From contig NZ_JADMLG010000006.1 of assembly GCF_015674855.1 (NCBI RefSeq), positions 1 to 64,000 of the forward strand: DNA of 64,000 bases, read 5' to 3'. Under the pieces are notes generated by a model. The model was not told where the DNA came from, ran no database searches, and saw only the letters and a list, made by a program, of their open reading frames with translations. Position numbers and translations under genes: made by a program. Source of the stretch: Nocardia bovistercoris (GTDB lineage Bacteria; Actinomycetota; Actinomycetes; Mycobacteriales; Mycobacteriaceae). Shown here piece after piece: positions 57,413-64,000 of this stretch. Within the stretch, counting starts at the first letter, position 1; each line of letters opens with the position of its first letter.

Positions 57413-57562
57413 GTCCGGCCTCCCACTTCTGCCTGCGAATGTCGGTGATTGCGAGCATCACCTCGACGCGACGGTCGCGGCAGAGAACAAGGTCATCACC
57501 GTCGAGGGCGCCCGACACCGATGCCGAGCCCATCCGGCTGGGCACAACGACCCACCGTTCGG

Positions 57563-57576
57563 GGACCAACGCCCGC
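57563..57576. promoter_or_regulatory. Candidate DosR-type box
   Basis: GGGACCAACGCCCG at 57563-57576, preceded by TTCG, agrees with the DosR dyad (GGGACT-WW-AGTCCC) at about ten of fourteen positions by eye. It sits 71 bases before the Usp start. The match is imperfect. Confidence 0.35.
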
Positions 57577-57646
57577 ATTCCGCGGCGCGAAACCGACCTA
57601 ACGTTCGATTCGACGCGATTCTCCTCGGATTCGAAGGGCCCCGGTC

Positions 57647-58558
57647 ATGACCTCGAAGCAAGATGATCCGCACCGGCTCGCGACAGCCCCGATCGTCCTC
57701 GGCGTGGACGGCACCCCGGCCTGCGCCCAAGCGATCCGCTGGGCCGCGCGCACTGCCGCCCGGCGCGGACGGCTGCTGCACATCGTGCACGCGCTCGACC
57801 TCGCCGCCACCCGCGCGCTGCTCGGCTCCTACGACGTGCTGGTCCCCTCGGTCGTCACAGCTATGCACGACTACGCCGAACAGGTCCTGGTAGCGGCCGC
57901 GAGCCTGGCGCGCGAAGCCGCGCCCGAAGTCACCATCGCCACCGAACTGACCGAAGCCGGTCCCGCACGGTTGCTCATCGAGATGTCGAAGAGCGCGCAC
58001 CTGGTCGTGCTGGGGGCGCGATCGGATGTCGGAACATCGCGCCACCTCGGGTCAACGCTGCTGAAGGTCACCGCGCACGGCCACGGCGCGATCGTGGTGG
58101 TGCACGACACCGATGTCGACGTGCGCGACGGCGCACCCGTGGTGGTCGGCGTCGACGGCAGCCCGGTCGGCGAACCCGCCATCGCCGCCGCCTTCGCCGA
58201 GGCTTCCGAACGCGCCGCGGAACTGGTCGCCGTGCACGCGTGGAGCGATATCGACGAAGGCGCGTTCGCCGGGGCCGACTACCTGCGGCTACCCATCGCC
58301 GCCCTCGAGCCCGCCGAGCGAACCCTGTTGGCCGAACGGCTGGCGGGCTGGCAGGAGAAGTATCCGGACGTGCGGGTCACCCGTGAAGTCGTCACCAGCG
58401 GACCACGACGGATACTCGCCGACCACTCGGCCACCGCCCAACTGCTCGTCGTCGGCAGCCGCGGCCGCGGCGGTTTCCGGGGCCTGCTGCTCGGCTCGAC
58501 CAGCGCCTGGATCCTGCAGCGCGCCACCTGCCCCGTCATGATCGTGCATCCCGCCTGA
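57647..58558 (+). CDS. Universal stress protein, two Usp domains
   Basis: This 303-residue cytoplasmic protein has two tandem Usp domains. The first opens TAPIVLGVDGTPACAQAIRW and the second APVVVGVDGSPVGEPAIAAA. The second ends with the ATP-binding pattern GSRGRGGFRGLLLGSTS; the first has GARSDVGTSRHLGSTL in the same place, a weaker match. Tandem Usp proteins of this kind are induced by hypoxia and nitric oxide in mycobacteria. It ends convergent to a flavin-dependent oxidoreductase gene. Confidence 0.9.
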   Translation: MTSKQDDPHRLATAPIVLGVDGTPACAQAIRWAARTAARRGRLLHIVHALDLAATRALLGSYDVLVPSVVTAMHDYAEQVLVAAASLAREAAPEVTIATELTEAGPARLLIEMSKSAHLVVLGARSDVGTSRHLGSTLLKVTAHGHGAIVVVHDTDVDVRDGAPVVVGVDGSPVGEPAIAAAFAEASERAAELVAVHAWSDIDEGAFAGADYLRLPIAALEPAERTLLAERLAGWQEKYPDVRVTREVVTSGPRRILADHSATAQLLVVGSRGRGGFRGLLLGSTSAWILQRATCPVMIVHPA

Positions 58559-58651
58559 GCGGTCCCCGGGGATCCCGAGGCGCCCGCCGGGCCCATGATC
58601 AGCTGTGACGGATCCGACCGCGGCACAGACGATCCTCGAGCGGCGCCCGTC

Positions 58652-58693
58652 GCCCGAGTCTCGGCGAGCGGATCAGGCCGGTGCGACTCGGGC
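58652..58693 (-). terminator. Hairpin after LLM oxidoreductase gene
   Basis: GCCCGAGTC (from 58652) pairs perfectly with GACTCGGGC (to 58693) over a 24-base loop. It abuts the stop codon of the minus-strand gene and also lies after the Usp gene. Confidence 0.45.
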
Positions 58694-59677
58694 TCACCGC
58701 GCGAGCGCGGGCAGCACTTCCGAACCGAGGATGCGCAGGCTCTCCCACCCCGCTTCCAGCGGCAGTCCGCCCATGAGCGGATTGATCGCGATCTCGCCGC
58801 GTCCCGCGCGGCACTGCGCGAGAAGTTCCGCCGCGGTGAGGATTTCGACGGTGCCGAGACGGCGCAGATCCTCGTTCGTCGCCGCGTACTGCTCGTGCGG
58901 CCGCGGCACACCCGCCCGACGCCACGAACTGTATTCGTTGGCCTCGGTGCGGAAATACTGTCCGTAGCGGCGCCAGTCGCCGTCGGGGTCGACGCTCAGA
59001 TGGGTGATGGTGTTGCCCGCGCTCGGACGCATCACGAATCCCTGGCGCCCGTTCTCGGCGAGCGATTCGGTGTAGATGGCTTCGATTTCGGGCATCGGCA
59101 TCGGTGGCGAGAACGGCAGGCCGAAGCGGGCGGCGCGCCGGGCGGCCGCGGCGCTCATGCCGCCGACGAACATCAGCGGATGGGGTTTGGTGGTCGGTTT
59201 GGGCGTGACCTCGATCATTCGGCCGCGATAGCGGAACGGCCCGTCCGACCAGGCGGCGAGCAACACTTCGAGGCATTCGTCCATCTGTCGGGCGCGGGTT
59301 CCCCAGTCCCGGCCCAGCGCCTCGTATTCCTCGGGGCGGTAACCCATTCCGGCGACGAAGCTGAACCGCCCGTCGGCCAGGTTGTCGAGTACGGCGATGT
59401 CCTCGGCCAGCTTCACCGGATCGTAGAGCGGGATCAGCAAGGCGTTGACGCTGATTCGGATCCGGGAGGTGCGTGCCGCGACGGCGGCGGCCATGACCAG
59501 CGGCGAGGGCAGCCAACCGGTGGCGGCCAAGTGGTGTTCTTCGCAGCTGACGGCGGTCATGCCGTGGCTGTCGGCGTAGGCGGCCATGTCGAGGGCGGCG
59601 CGGTAGCGGGCACCGTGGTCGGCGGCGGGGTCGGCGGTGTTGGTCATGTTCAGGCGCAGGGCGCTGATCGGTGGCAC
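58694..59677 (-). CDS. LLM-class flavin- or F420-dependent oxidoreductase
   Basis: This 327-residue luciferase-like TIM-barrel protein has VSCEEHHLAATGWLPSPLV, RIRISVNALLIPLYDPVKLA, then EDIAVLDNLADGRFSFVAG and GYRPEEYEALG. The family transfers hydride from FMNH2 or F420H2; the cofactor is not decided by these motifs. The GTG at 59677 keeps the first barrel strand (ISALRLNM); the ATG at 59647 would remove it. It starts 13 bases after the stop of the upstream gene, so they are probably cotranscribed. Confidence 0.83.
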   Translation of the reverse strand: MPPISALRLNMTNTADPAADHGARYRAALDMAAYADSHGMTAVSCEEHHLAATGWLPSPLVMAAAVAARTSRIRISVNALLIPLYDPVKLAEDIAVLDNLADGRFSFVAGMGYRPEEYEALGRDWGTRARQMDECLEVLLAAWSDGPFRYRGRMIEVTPKPTTKPHPLMFVGGMSAAAARRAARFGLPFSPPMPMPEIEAIYTESLAENGRQGFVMRPSAGNTITHLSVDPDGDWRRYGQYFRTEANEYSSWRRAGVPRPHEQYAATNEDLRRLGTVEILTAAELLAQCRAGRGEIAINPLMGGLPLEAGWESLRILGSEVLPALAR

Positions 59678-59690
59678 GTCGGGTCGCCGA

Positions 59691-60446
59691 TCACCACACG
59701 CCGCGGGCGGCGCGGGCCCGCCACAGGTCGACGACGGCGGGATCGAAGGGGTTGTGTCCGCGCGGGTCCGGTGTCCCTCGGTGTCCGTGGTCGTCGGCGA
59801 GTTCGGCCAGCCGCGCCGCACCCACCGCGCGCCAGCCGTTGGCCAGCGCCCAGGCGTAGAGGCTTTCGGCGGTGAACGGCTGGTGGGCGGCGCGCAGGAT
59901 GTCCAGGATGGCGGTGGCGTCGCGGCAGTCCGGCGCCGAGGTGAGGGTGACCGGGTGGCAGACCAGTCGGGACAGGGTGCGCAGCGCTTGGTCGGTGACG
60001 GGGGTGACCGCGGTCGGCGGCCGCGGTGTCATGGATTGTCCGAGCAGTTCGGGTCGGGTGAGCGTCGCCCAGGCGCCCACGTCGACGAGTTCGAGTGGCA
60101 CGACGCACAATCCGGCGGTGCGCGGGTCGTCGGCGAGGTCGATGAGGTCGTCGCGCTCGGGCCACACGGCCAGCACGACCCCGTGCCATCCGTCGGGCAC
60201 GGGGTCGGCGGCGGTGGTGGTGAGTACGGCTCGGTGGTCCGCGACGAACGCGCGCACCGTCGAGTCGCTCGACACGGTGGTGGGCAATCGCAGCAGCGGT
60301 GTGCCGCCGACACGGCGGGAGGTGCCGCGCACCCAGTCGAGCGCGTCCCGCAGTCCCTGGTTTCCCCGCACGGTCGCCATCGCGGTCGGATAGCACCATC
60401 TGCGCTCGCAGACGGCTGCGTCGAGTCCGTGAACGACATCGTTCAT
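59691..60446 (-). CDS. Hypothetical protein upstream of LLM oxidoreductase
   Basis: I do not recognise this 251-residue protein. It is soluble, has no signal peptide, and includes DGWHGVVLAVWPERDDLIDL and a C-terminal PFTAESLYAWALANGWRAVG that looks like a helix-turn-helix-type helical bundle. The ATG at 60446 is the longest start; an internal ATG gives MATVRGNQGLRDALDWVRG and could be the true one. It is 13 bases before the LLM gene, suggesting a shared role. A palindrome at 60603-60616 lies upstream. Confidence 0.6.
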   Translation of the reverse strand: MNDVVHGLDAAVCERRWCYPTAMATVRGNQGLRDALDWVRGTSRRVGGTPLLRLPTTVSSDSTVRAFVADHRAVLTTTAADPVPDGWHGVVLAVWPERDDLIDLADDPRTAGLCVVPLELVDVGAWATLTRPELLGQSMTPRPPTAVTPVTDQALRTLSRLVCHPVTLTSAPDCRDATAILDILRAAHQPFTAESLYAWALANGWRAVGAARLAELADDHGHRGTPDPRGHNPFDPAVVDLWRARAARGVW

Positions 60447-60602
60447 CGAATTGCCTCACTGCGGACGTGCCGTTCGGGACGGGCACCGACCGATGCGATC
60501 CCGCACCGCCACGTCCGCGGGGACGGTGCGGGGTGCAGGCCGGGGTGACCGGGCGAGGATCCGACTGCAACGAACCACACGACCGGACAGATGTCCGACA
60601 AT

Positions 60603-60616
60603 AGTGTCTGGACACT
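60603..60616. promoter_or_regulatory. Palindrome between PucR and hypothetical genes
   Basis: AGTGTC-TG-GACACT is a perfect dyad, 157 bases before the hypothetical gene and 47 bases after the PucR stop. It could be an operator for the two-gene unit downstream. Confidence 0.35.
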
Positions 60617-60662
60617 TATCTGGTCAGCGATTCGACAAAACTCCCGCGAGAGCGGCGCCCGC

Positions 60663-61940
60663 TCACGGCGGACCGTCAGTTTCCACTTCCGTCGGCGGCA
60701 TCGCCGCGCCCGTCCCGGCGGGTGCGTCCCCCGCGATCCGAGCGATCAGCGCCGAGTGTAGATAGATGAGCCCGTCGAGTCGGGTCGGATCGCAGTCGGT
60801 GAGCTGGCCGATGCGTTTGAGTCGGTAGTCGACGGTATTGGGGTGCACGTCCAACGCACGGGCGGTGGAGCGGCGATTGAGGTTGTTGGCCAGGTGACAG
60901 GTGAGGGTCTGCATGAGCTCGGGATGCTCGGCCACCGGATCCAACACCTCGCGCAGATGGTCGAGCGCACGGCCGGGGCGGGTCATCTGATGGTGGATGG
61001 CGATATCGGACAGCCGATACAGGCCGCGCCGGAACTGCATGGTGCGCGCGGTGTCGAGCATGTCGTGCACCTCGCGCGCGGTGTCCGGGATCGACTCCGG
61101 CGGCGCGCTCATCGTGGCGGCCGTGACGGGCGCCCCGGCCGCCGTCGACAAGGACTCGATCAGGTCGTCGAGATCGTCGTCGCCGAACGCGCGCGTCGGC
61201 ACGAGCACGGTTCCGCCGGTGACGCCGAGCAATGCCAGCGCCGCACCGCCGCAGCGCGCCGCGAGTTCGGACTGCACGCGACGCAGTTTGCGCCGCGCCG
61301 CGATATCGGCCGCGAGTCCGGGGGTCCGCTCCTCGTCGTGCGGCGCGATGGCCACGGCCACAACGTGATAGCGCTCGGCGATGTCGATCCCACAGCGCCG
61401 CGCCACACCCGAATCGGTGTGTCCGCTCAGCAGTGCCGTGGTGAGCGTGTGCGCGGCGGTGTGGTGTTCGCCGACGACCGAACGCAGTTCGCGGATGTAG
61501 GCGCGGGTGATGGTGGTGGTGATGAGTTCGAGGATGTCCAGTTGCCGTCGGGCGCTGTCGCGCACCGACTCGAAATCCGCGGGCGTTGCGCCGGAATGCA
61601 GCAGGTCCGCGCCGATTCGGAACGTCTCGTACACCGACCGCTGGATGACGTCGAGTGCGATGCCCTGCCGCGCCCACTGTTCCACCACGCCCTCGAGCCG
61701 GGTGATCGTCTCGGGGACGTCCTCACCGTCGAGCATGCGCACCGCCACGTCCAGGCACAGCCGAGTGACGGTGGCGACCTCGCCGTTCAGCCGCTGGCCG
61801 GGTGCGGGCCGACACGGCAGGACATTGTCGGCCAGGTGCCCCACCATCTTCCGCGAGACGGTCCGCACATCCCGCAACGGAGAGGTGAACGGTTGCCCCG
61901 ATGCCATGCGGCCGATCCGCGGCGCGTCGCGTATGGCCAT
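60663..61940 (-). CDS. PucR/CdaR-type transcriptional regulator
   Basis: This 425-residue regulator has an N-terminal helical region with ERYHVVAVAI, a GGDEF-like central domain typical for the family, and a C-terminal PucR helix-turn-helix: HLANNLNRRSTARALDVHPN followed by TVDYRLKRIGQLTD. These proteins control catabolic or morphological genes. The ATG at 61940 is used; an ATG 11 codons later (MASGQPF) is possible. It lies upstream, on the same strand, of the hypothetical/LLM pair and may regulate it. Confidence 0.88.
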   Translation of the reverse strand: MAIRDAPRIGRMASGQPFTSPLRDVRTVSRKMVGHLADNVLPCRPAPGQRLNGEVATVTRLCLDVAVRMLDGEDVPETITRLEGVVEQWARQGIALDVIQRSVYETFRIGADLLHSGATPADFESVRDSARRQLDILELITTTITRAYIRELRSVVGEHHTAAHTLTTALLSGHTDSGVARRCGIDIAERYHVVAVAIAPHDEERTPGLAADIAARRKLRRVQSELAARCGGAALALLGVTGGTVLVPTRAFGDDDLDDLIESLSTAAGAPVTAATMSAPPESIPDTAREVHDMLDTARTMQFRRGLYRLSDIAIHHQMTRPGRALDHLREVLDPVAEHPELMQTLTCHLANNLNRRSTARALDVHPNTVDYRLKRIGQLTDCDPTRLDGLIYLHSALIARIAGDAPAGTGAAMPPTEVETDGPP

Positions 61941-62117
61941 GATCGGCTCCTTCCGGTCACTGCGAATGCTCCGCGAGACAACCCACGGTAGCCAGGTGGC
62001 GGTCCCGCGCCGAAGGTGTTCGCGCGAGCGTTCTACATCCTCCCGACTCGGACCGGACGGTTTCGTGACCGCTCACAGCCGGTGCGGTGCCGCGAATGTC
62101 ACCGCACCGGCGCGACA

Positions 62118-62149
62118 GCGGCGGCGCGACCTGTCCGCCGCGCCGCCGC
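62118..62149 (-). terminator. Hairpin downstream of lipase gene
   Basis: GCGGCGGCGCG at 62118-62128 pairs perfectly with CGCGCCGCCGC at 62139-62149 over ten bases. It is 19 bases after the lipase stop. Confidence 0.65.
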
Positions 62150-62167
62150 CATCGGAGATGTCCGAGG

Positions 62168-63379
62168 TCAGAGCCTGCCGCCGCCCCCGATCAACCACGG
62201 GTTGAATGTGCACTTCAGGTTCGGATTGGCAGCCGGATCAAGCGCCCGCAGCACAATCGACAGCGCACGCGGGGAGTACATCATGGTCAGGTGGTCGGAG
62301 CCGTCGTCACCGCAGCCGTCCTGCAGGGTGATGTTGTGGACAGTCGCTCCCGGGCCCGCCTTCAGGAATGTCGAGTCCCACGGAGTGGTGATCTCGTCGT
62401 TCCGGGTTCCGATGACGGTGTACTCGATTCCGGAAACGGTGTCCCCGTTGGCATTGAGTTTCTTGATGAAATCGGATCCGATGGTCTGCTGGATTCCGCT
62501 CTGCCCCACGAGGAGTTGAGCGATGCCGAGAACATCGATGCCGATATTATTGATCGCCCGGCCGAGACCGGCGATACCGTCGAGATCGGTTCCGTGAAAG
62601 GTCGCCCCGAGCGCGATCAGATTCTGAACCTTGGACGCCCCGTTCTCGTATTTGGTGTAATAGCTGGACATCGAGCCACCCTGGGAATGGCCGATGAGAT
62701 CGACTTTGCTCGCCCCGGTCGCCGCGAGCACACGGTCGACGAAGATTCCGAGCTGCTTGGCCGATGTGGGGATGTCGCCGGTGCCGTAGGTACCGGGCAG
62801 CAGCGCGCCGATCCCGCCACCCTGCAGCAGATCCGACTTGCCGTAGTTGAAGGTGAAGACGCAGAACCCGGCGTCCTTGATCGGCTTGCTCATGTACGCA
62901 TAGGTGTTGTAAGCGCTCAGGAAGGTGCCGTGCACCGCGATCACCGGGCGCGGATGCGCCGCGGTCGGCTTACATTTCCAGTCGTTGGTGCCGGGCGGCG
63001 CGACATTGGGATTGCTGAGACCGTGCACGTATGCCGCGGTCCACGCGGTCATTTCGGGACCGTACCCCACGGTGTCGCTCGCCGAACTGCTCGCCGAACC
63101 GGAACTGCTTCCCGACGCGGACCCGGACTCCGCGACCGCTTTGGCCTTGCCGTCCGCGTTGATGGTGTCGACGAGGTCCTGTTCGGTCAGCGCCTGGCCC
63201 GCGGGTTTCGCCGCAGGCGGCGCCGCACTCGTCGACGGGGCGGTGGTCGACGGTGTCGTCGTCACCGGCGCGGCCTGAACGGTGCCCGCGACCACGCCCG
63301 AGACGAGCGCGACGGCGCCGACCACCGCGGCCAATCGTGAACGGCGTAGGCCTGATCGGCCCGTTGCCCTAATCTTCAT
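62168..63379 (-). CDS. Secreted lipase/esterase (class 2 lipase-like alpha/beta hydrolase)
   Basis: This 403-residue exported protein has a signal peptide (RRSRLAAVVGAVALVSGVVA, likely cut after VQA near residue 36). A Ser/Thr/Ala-rich linker (about 37-100) leads to an alpha/beta hydrolase with VIAVHGTFLSAYNTY, the nucleophile elbow IGHSQGGSM, and GCGDDGSDHLTMMYSP supplying the His. Cys pairs (WKCKP, GFCVF, DGCGDD, LKCTF) suggest disulfides. It resembles actinobacterial triacylglycerol lipases that act outside the cell. ATG at 63379. Confidence 0.87.
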   Translation of the reverse strand: MKIRATGRSGLRRSRLAAVVGAVALVSGVVAGTVQAAPVTTTPSTTAPSTSAAPPAAKPAGQALTEQDLVDTINADGKAKAVAESGSASGSSSGSASSSASDTVGYGPEMTAWTAAYVHGLSNPNVAPPGTNDWKCKPTAAHPRPVIAVHGTFLSAYNTYAYMSKPIKDAGFCVFTFNYGKSDLLQGGGIGALLPGTYGTGDIPTSAKQLGIFVDRVLAATGASKVDLIGHSQGGSMSSYYTKYENGASKVQNLIALGATFHGTDLDGIAGLGRAINNIGIDVLGIAQLLVGQSGIQQTIGSDFIKKLNANGDTVSGIEYTVIGTRNDEITTPWDSTFLKAGPGATVHNITLQDGCGDDGSDHLTMMYSPRALSIVLRALDPAANPNLKCTFNPWLIGGGGRL

Positions 63380-63779
63380 CAGTTGCCTTTCCGAGCAATA
63401 CAGCAGTCCGTACGCGAATTCCGCGACTTGTCCACGGCGAGATCGGACTGTGATCAGCGTGGGTCACGCCAGGATCGGAAACCTATGTGCGAGCGGGATA
63501 ATCGGGCAGATCATCATTTCGACCATGGGCGTTTAGGACCGGACACAGAGGCAACGCCGCGGCTGCACAGCCGTATTGTGAGAAGACCCCAGGGGATCCG
63601 GAGAAATTTGTCGAGGCTGTCGCGCTCGGAGAACCACCGGGTGGAAGACGGGTCGGCGCCACGAGAAAGGTCACCGCGAGCGACGGCGAGGCGAACCGAG
63701 CGCGCCGCACCGATCGGCGGTGCTCGGTCGGACGAGTGCTCGCGGTGGTAGCGGGGCGGGCGCCGAGCGCGGCTCGTGC
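63380..63779. other. Intergenic region upstream of lipase
   Basis: This 400-base region holds the lipase promoter and no supported gene. A 75-codon minus-strand frame at 63483-63710 is Ala/Pro-rich with no domain and no clear ribosome binding site. I see no strong hairpin. Confidence 0.5.
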
Positions 63780-64000
63780 TCAGGCGATGCGCAGTACCTC
63801 GCGCAGGCGGGTGACGAATTCGGGGGTCTTGTCGACGAATCCGGTGTGGTCGCCGGGGAATACGTAGGGGTCGAGGCCGAGGTGGTGGGCGAGAGCTCGG
63901 GAGGTGCGGTCGCAGATCTGGCCCGCGGATTCCGCGCCGATGCCGACGATGACGCGGGTCGGGGCCGCGGTGAGAGCGGCGATGTCGGGTTCCCAGGTGG
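63780..64000 (-). CDS. Alpha/beta hydrolase, C-terminal part (cut by window end)
   Basis: Reading the minus strand from the window edge gives a frame ending at the stop 63780-63782. It encodes WEPDIAALTAAPTRVIVGIG, then SRALAHHLGLDPYVFPGDHT and GFVDKTPEFVTRLREVLRIA. The pattern of a strand-turn PTRVIVGIGAES and the catalytic His in FPGDHTGF is that of alpha/beta hydrolases. The N-terminus and nucleophile lie beyond the window, so the exact family is unknown. Confidence 0.75.
   Translation of the reverse strand, partial: TWEPDIAALTAAPTRVIVGIGAESAGQICDRTSRALAHHLGLDPYVFPGDHTGFVDKTPEFVTRLREVLRIA

Noticed and set aside
63483-63710. 75-codon minus-strand frame upstream of the lipase
   Set aside because: Low-complexity Ala/Pro composition and no initiation signals.

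Overview
The window is a high-GC actinobacterial chromosome segment, most likely from Nocardia or a close relative in the Mycobacteriales. The reasons are: a complete 14-subunit complex I operon preceded by a small receiver protein of the Mycobacterium tuberculosis Rv3143 type; a KasA/KasB-type ketoacyl synthase; F420-type reductases; a Rv1733c-like membrane protein beside a universal stress protein; and a monooxygenase that closely resembles the rifampicin monooxygenase of Nocardia farcinica as I remember it. I see no insertion sequence, CRISPR array, rRNA or convincing tRNA. Species identity is inference.

Layout. Bases 1-13.2 kb are mixed metabolism and signalling: the 3' end of an aldehyde dehydrogenase with its DUF779 partner, a succinate-semialdehyde dehydrogenase, a four-gene conservon (sensor kinase-like protein, roadblock, DUF742, GTPase), a NUDIX enzyme, an HxlR regulator divergent from a thioesterase/MFS exporter pair, and a BlaI/M56-peptidase pair. 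At 13.3-19 kb are a DinB polymerase with an SOS-type box at its start, an odd membrane protein paired with an orphan glutamate-binding-like lipoprotein, a Pro-rich membrane protein and a class II amidotransferase. At 19-22 kb are a DUF35/thiolase pair behind a tandem operator and a ketoacyl-ACP synthase. At 22.2-38.9 kb lie the receiver protein and nuoA-N, translationally coupled almost throughout, in which NuoH and NuoI are fused in one reading frame.

From 39 kb the content is accessory: an AA10 lytic polysaccharide monooxygenase-like protein with an extra N-terminal domain, two VOC proteins, an AhpD-like protein divergent from an AraC regulator, rifampicin monooxygenase behind a rifamycin-associated element, a pyrophosphatase-like/GNAT fusion, a SARP-type regulator, and a three-gene cassette (46.7-49.8 kb) in which two near-duplicate, signal-less proteins with an aerolysin-like layout flank a small gene that carries a one-base frameshift. 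The last part (50-64 kb) has a paralogue-like NAD-dependent DNA ligase, a TetR/membrane protein pair with a strong palindromic operator, a methyltransferase, an alcohol dehydrogenase, the Rv1733c-like/Usp pair, a flavin-dependent oxidoreductase, a PucR regulator, a secreted lipase and the 3' end of an alpha/beta hydrolase.

The most unusual items are the tandem pore-former-like cassette, the NuoH-NuoI fusion, the LPMO whose copper-binding histidine is internal, and the membrane protein plus lipoprotein pair at 14.6-16.7 kb. Most convergent gene pairs are separated by strong perfect hairpins, and several regulators sit next to clear inverted repeats.
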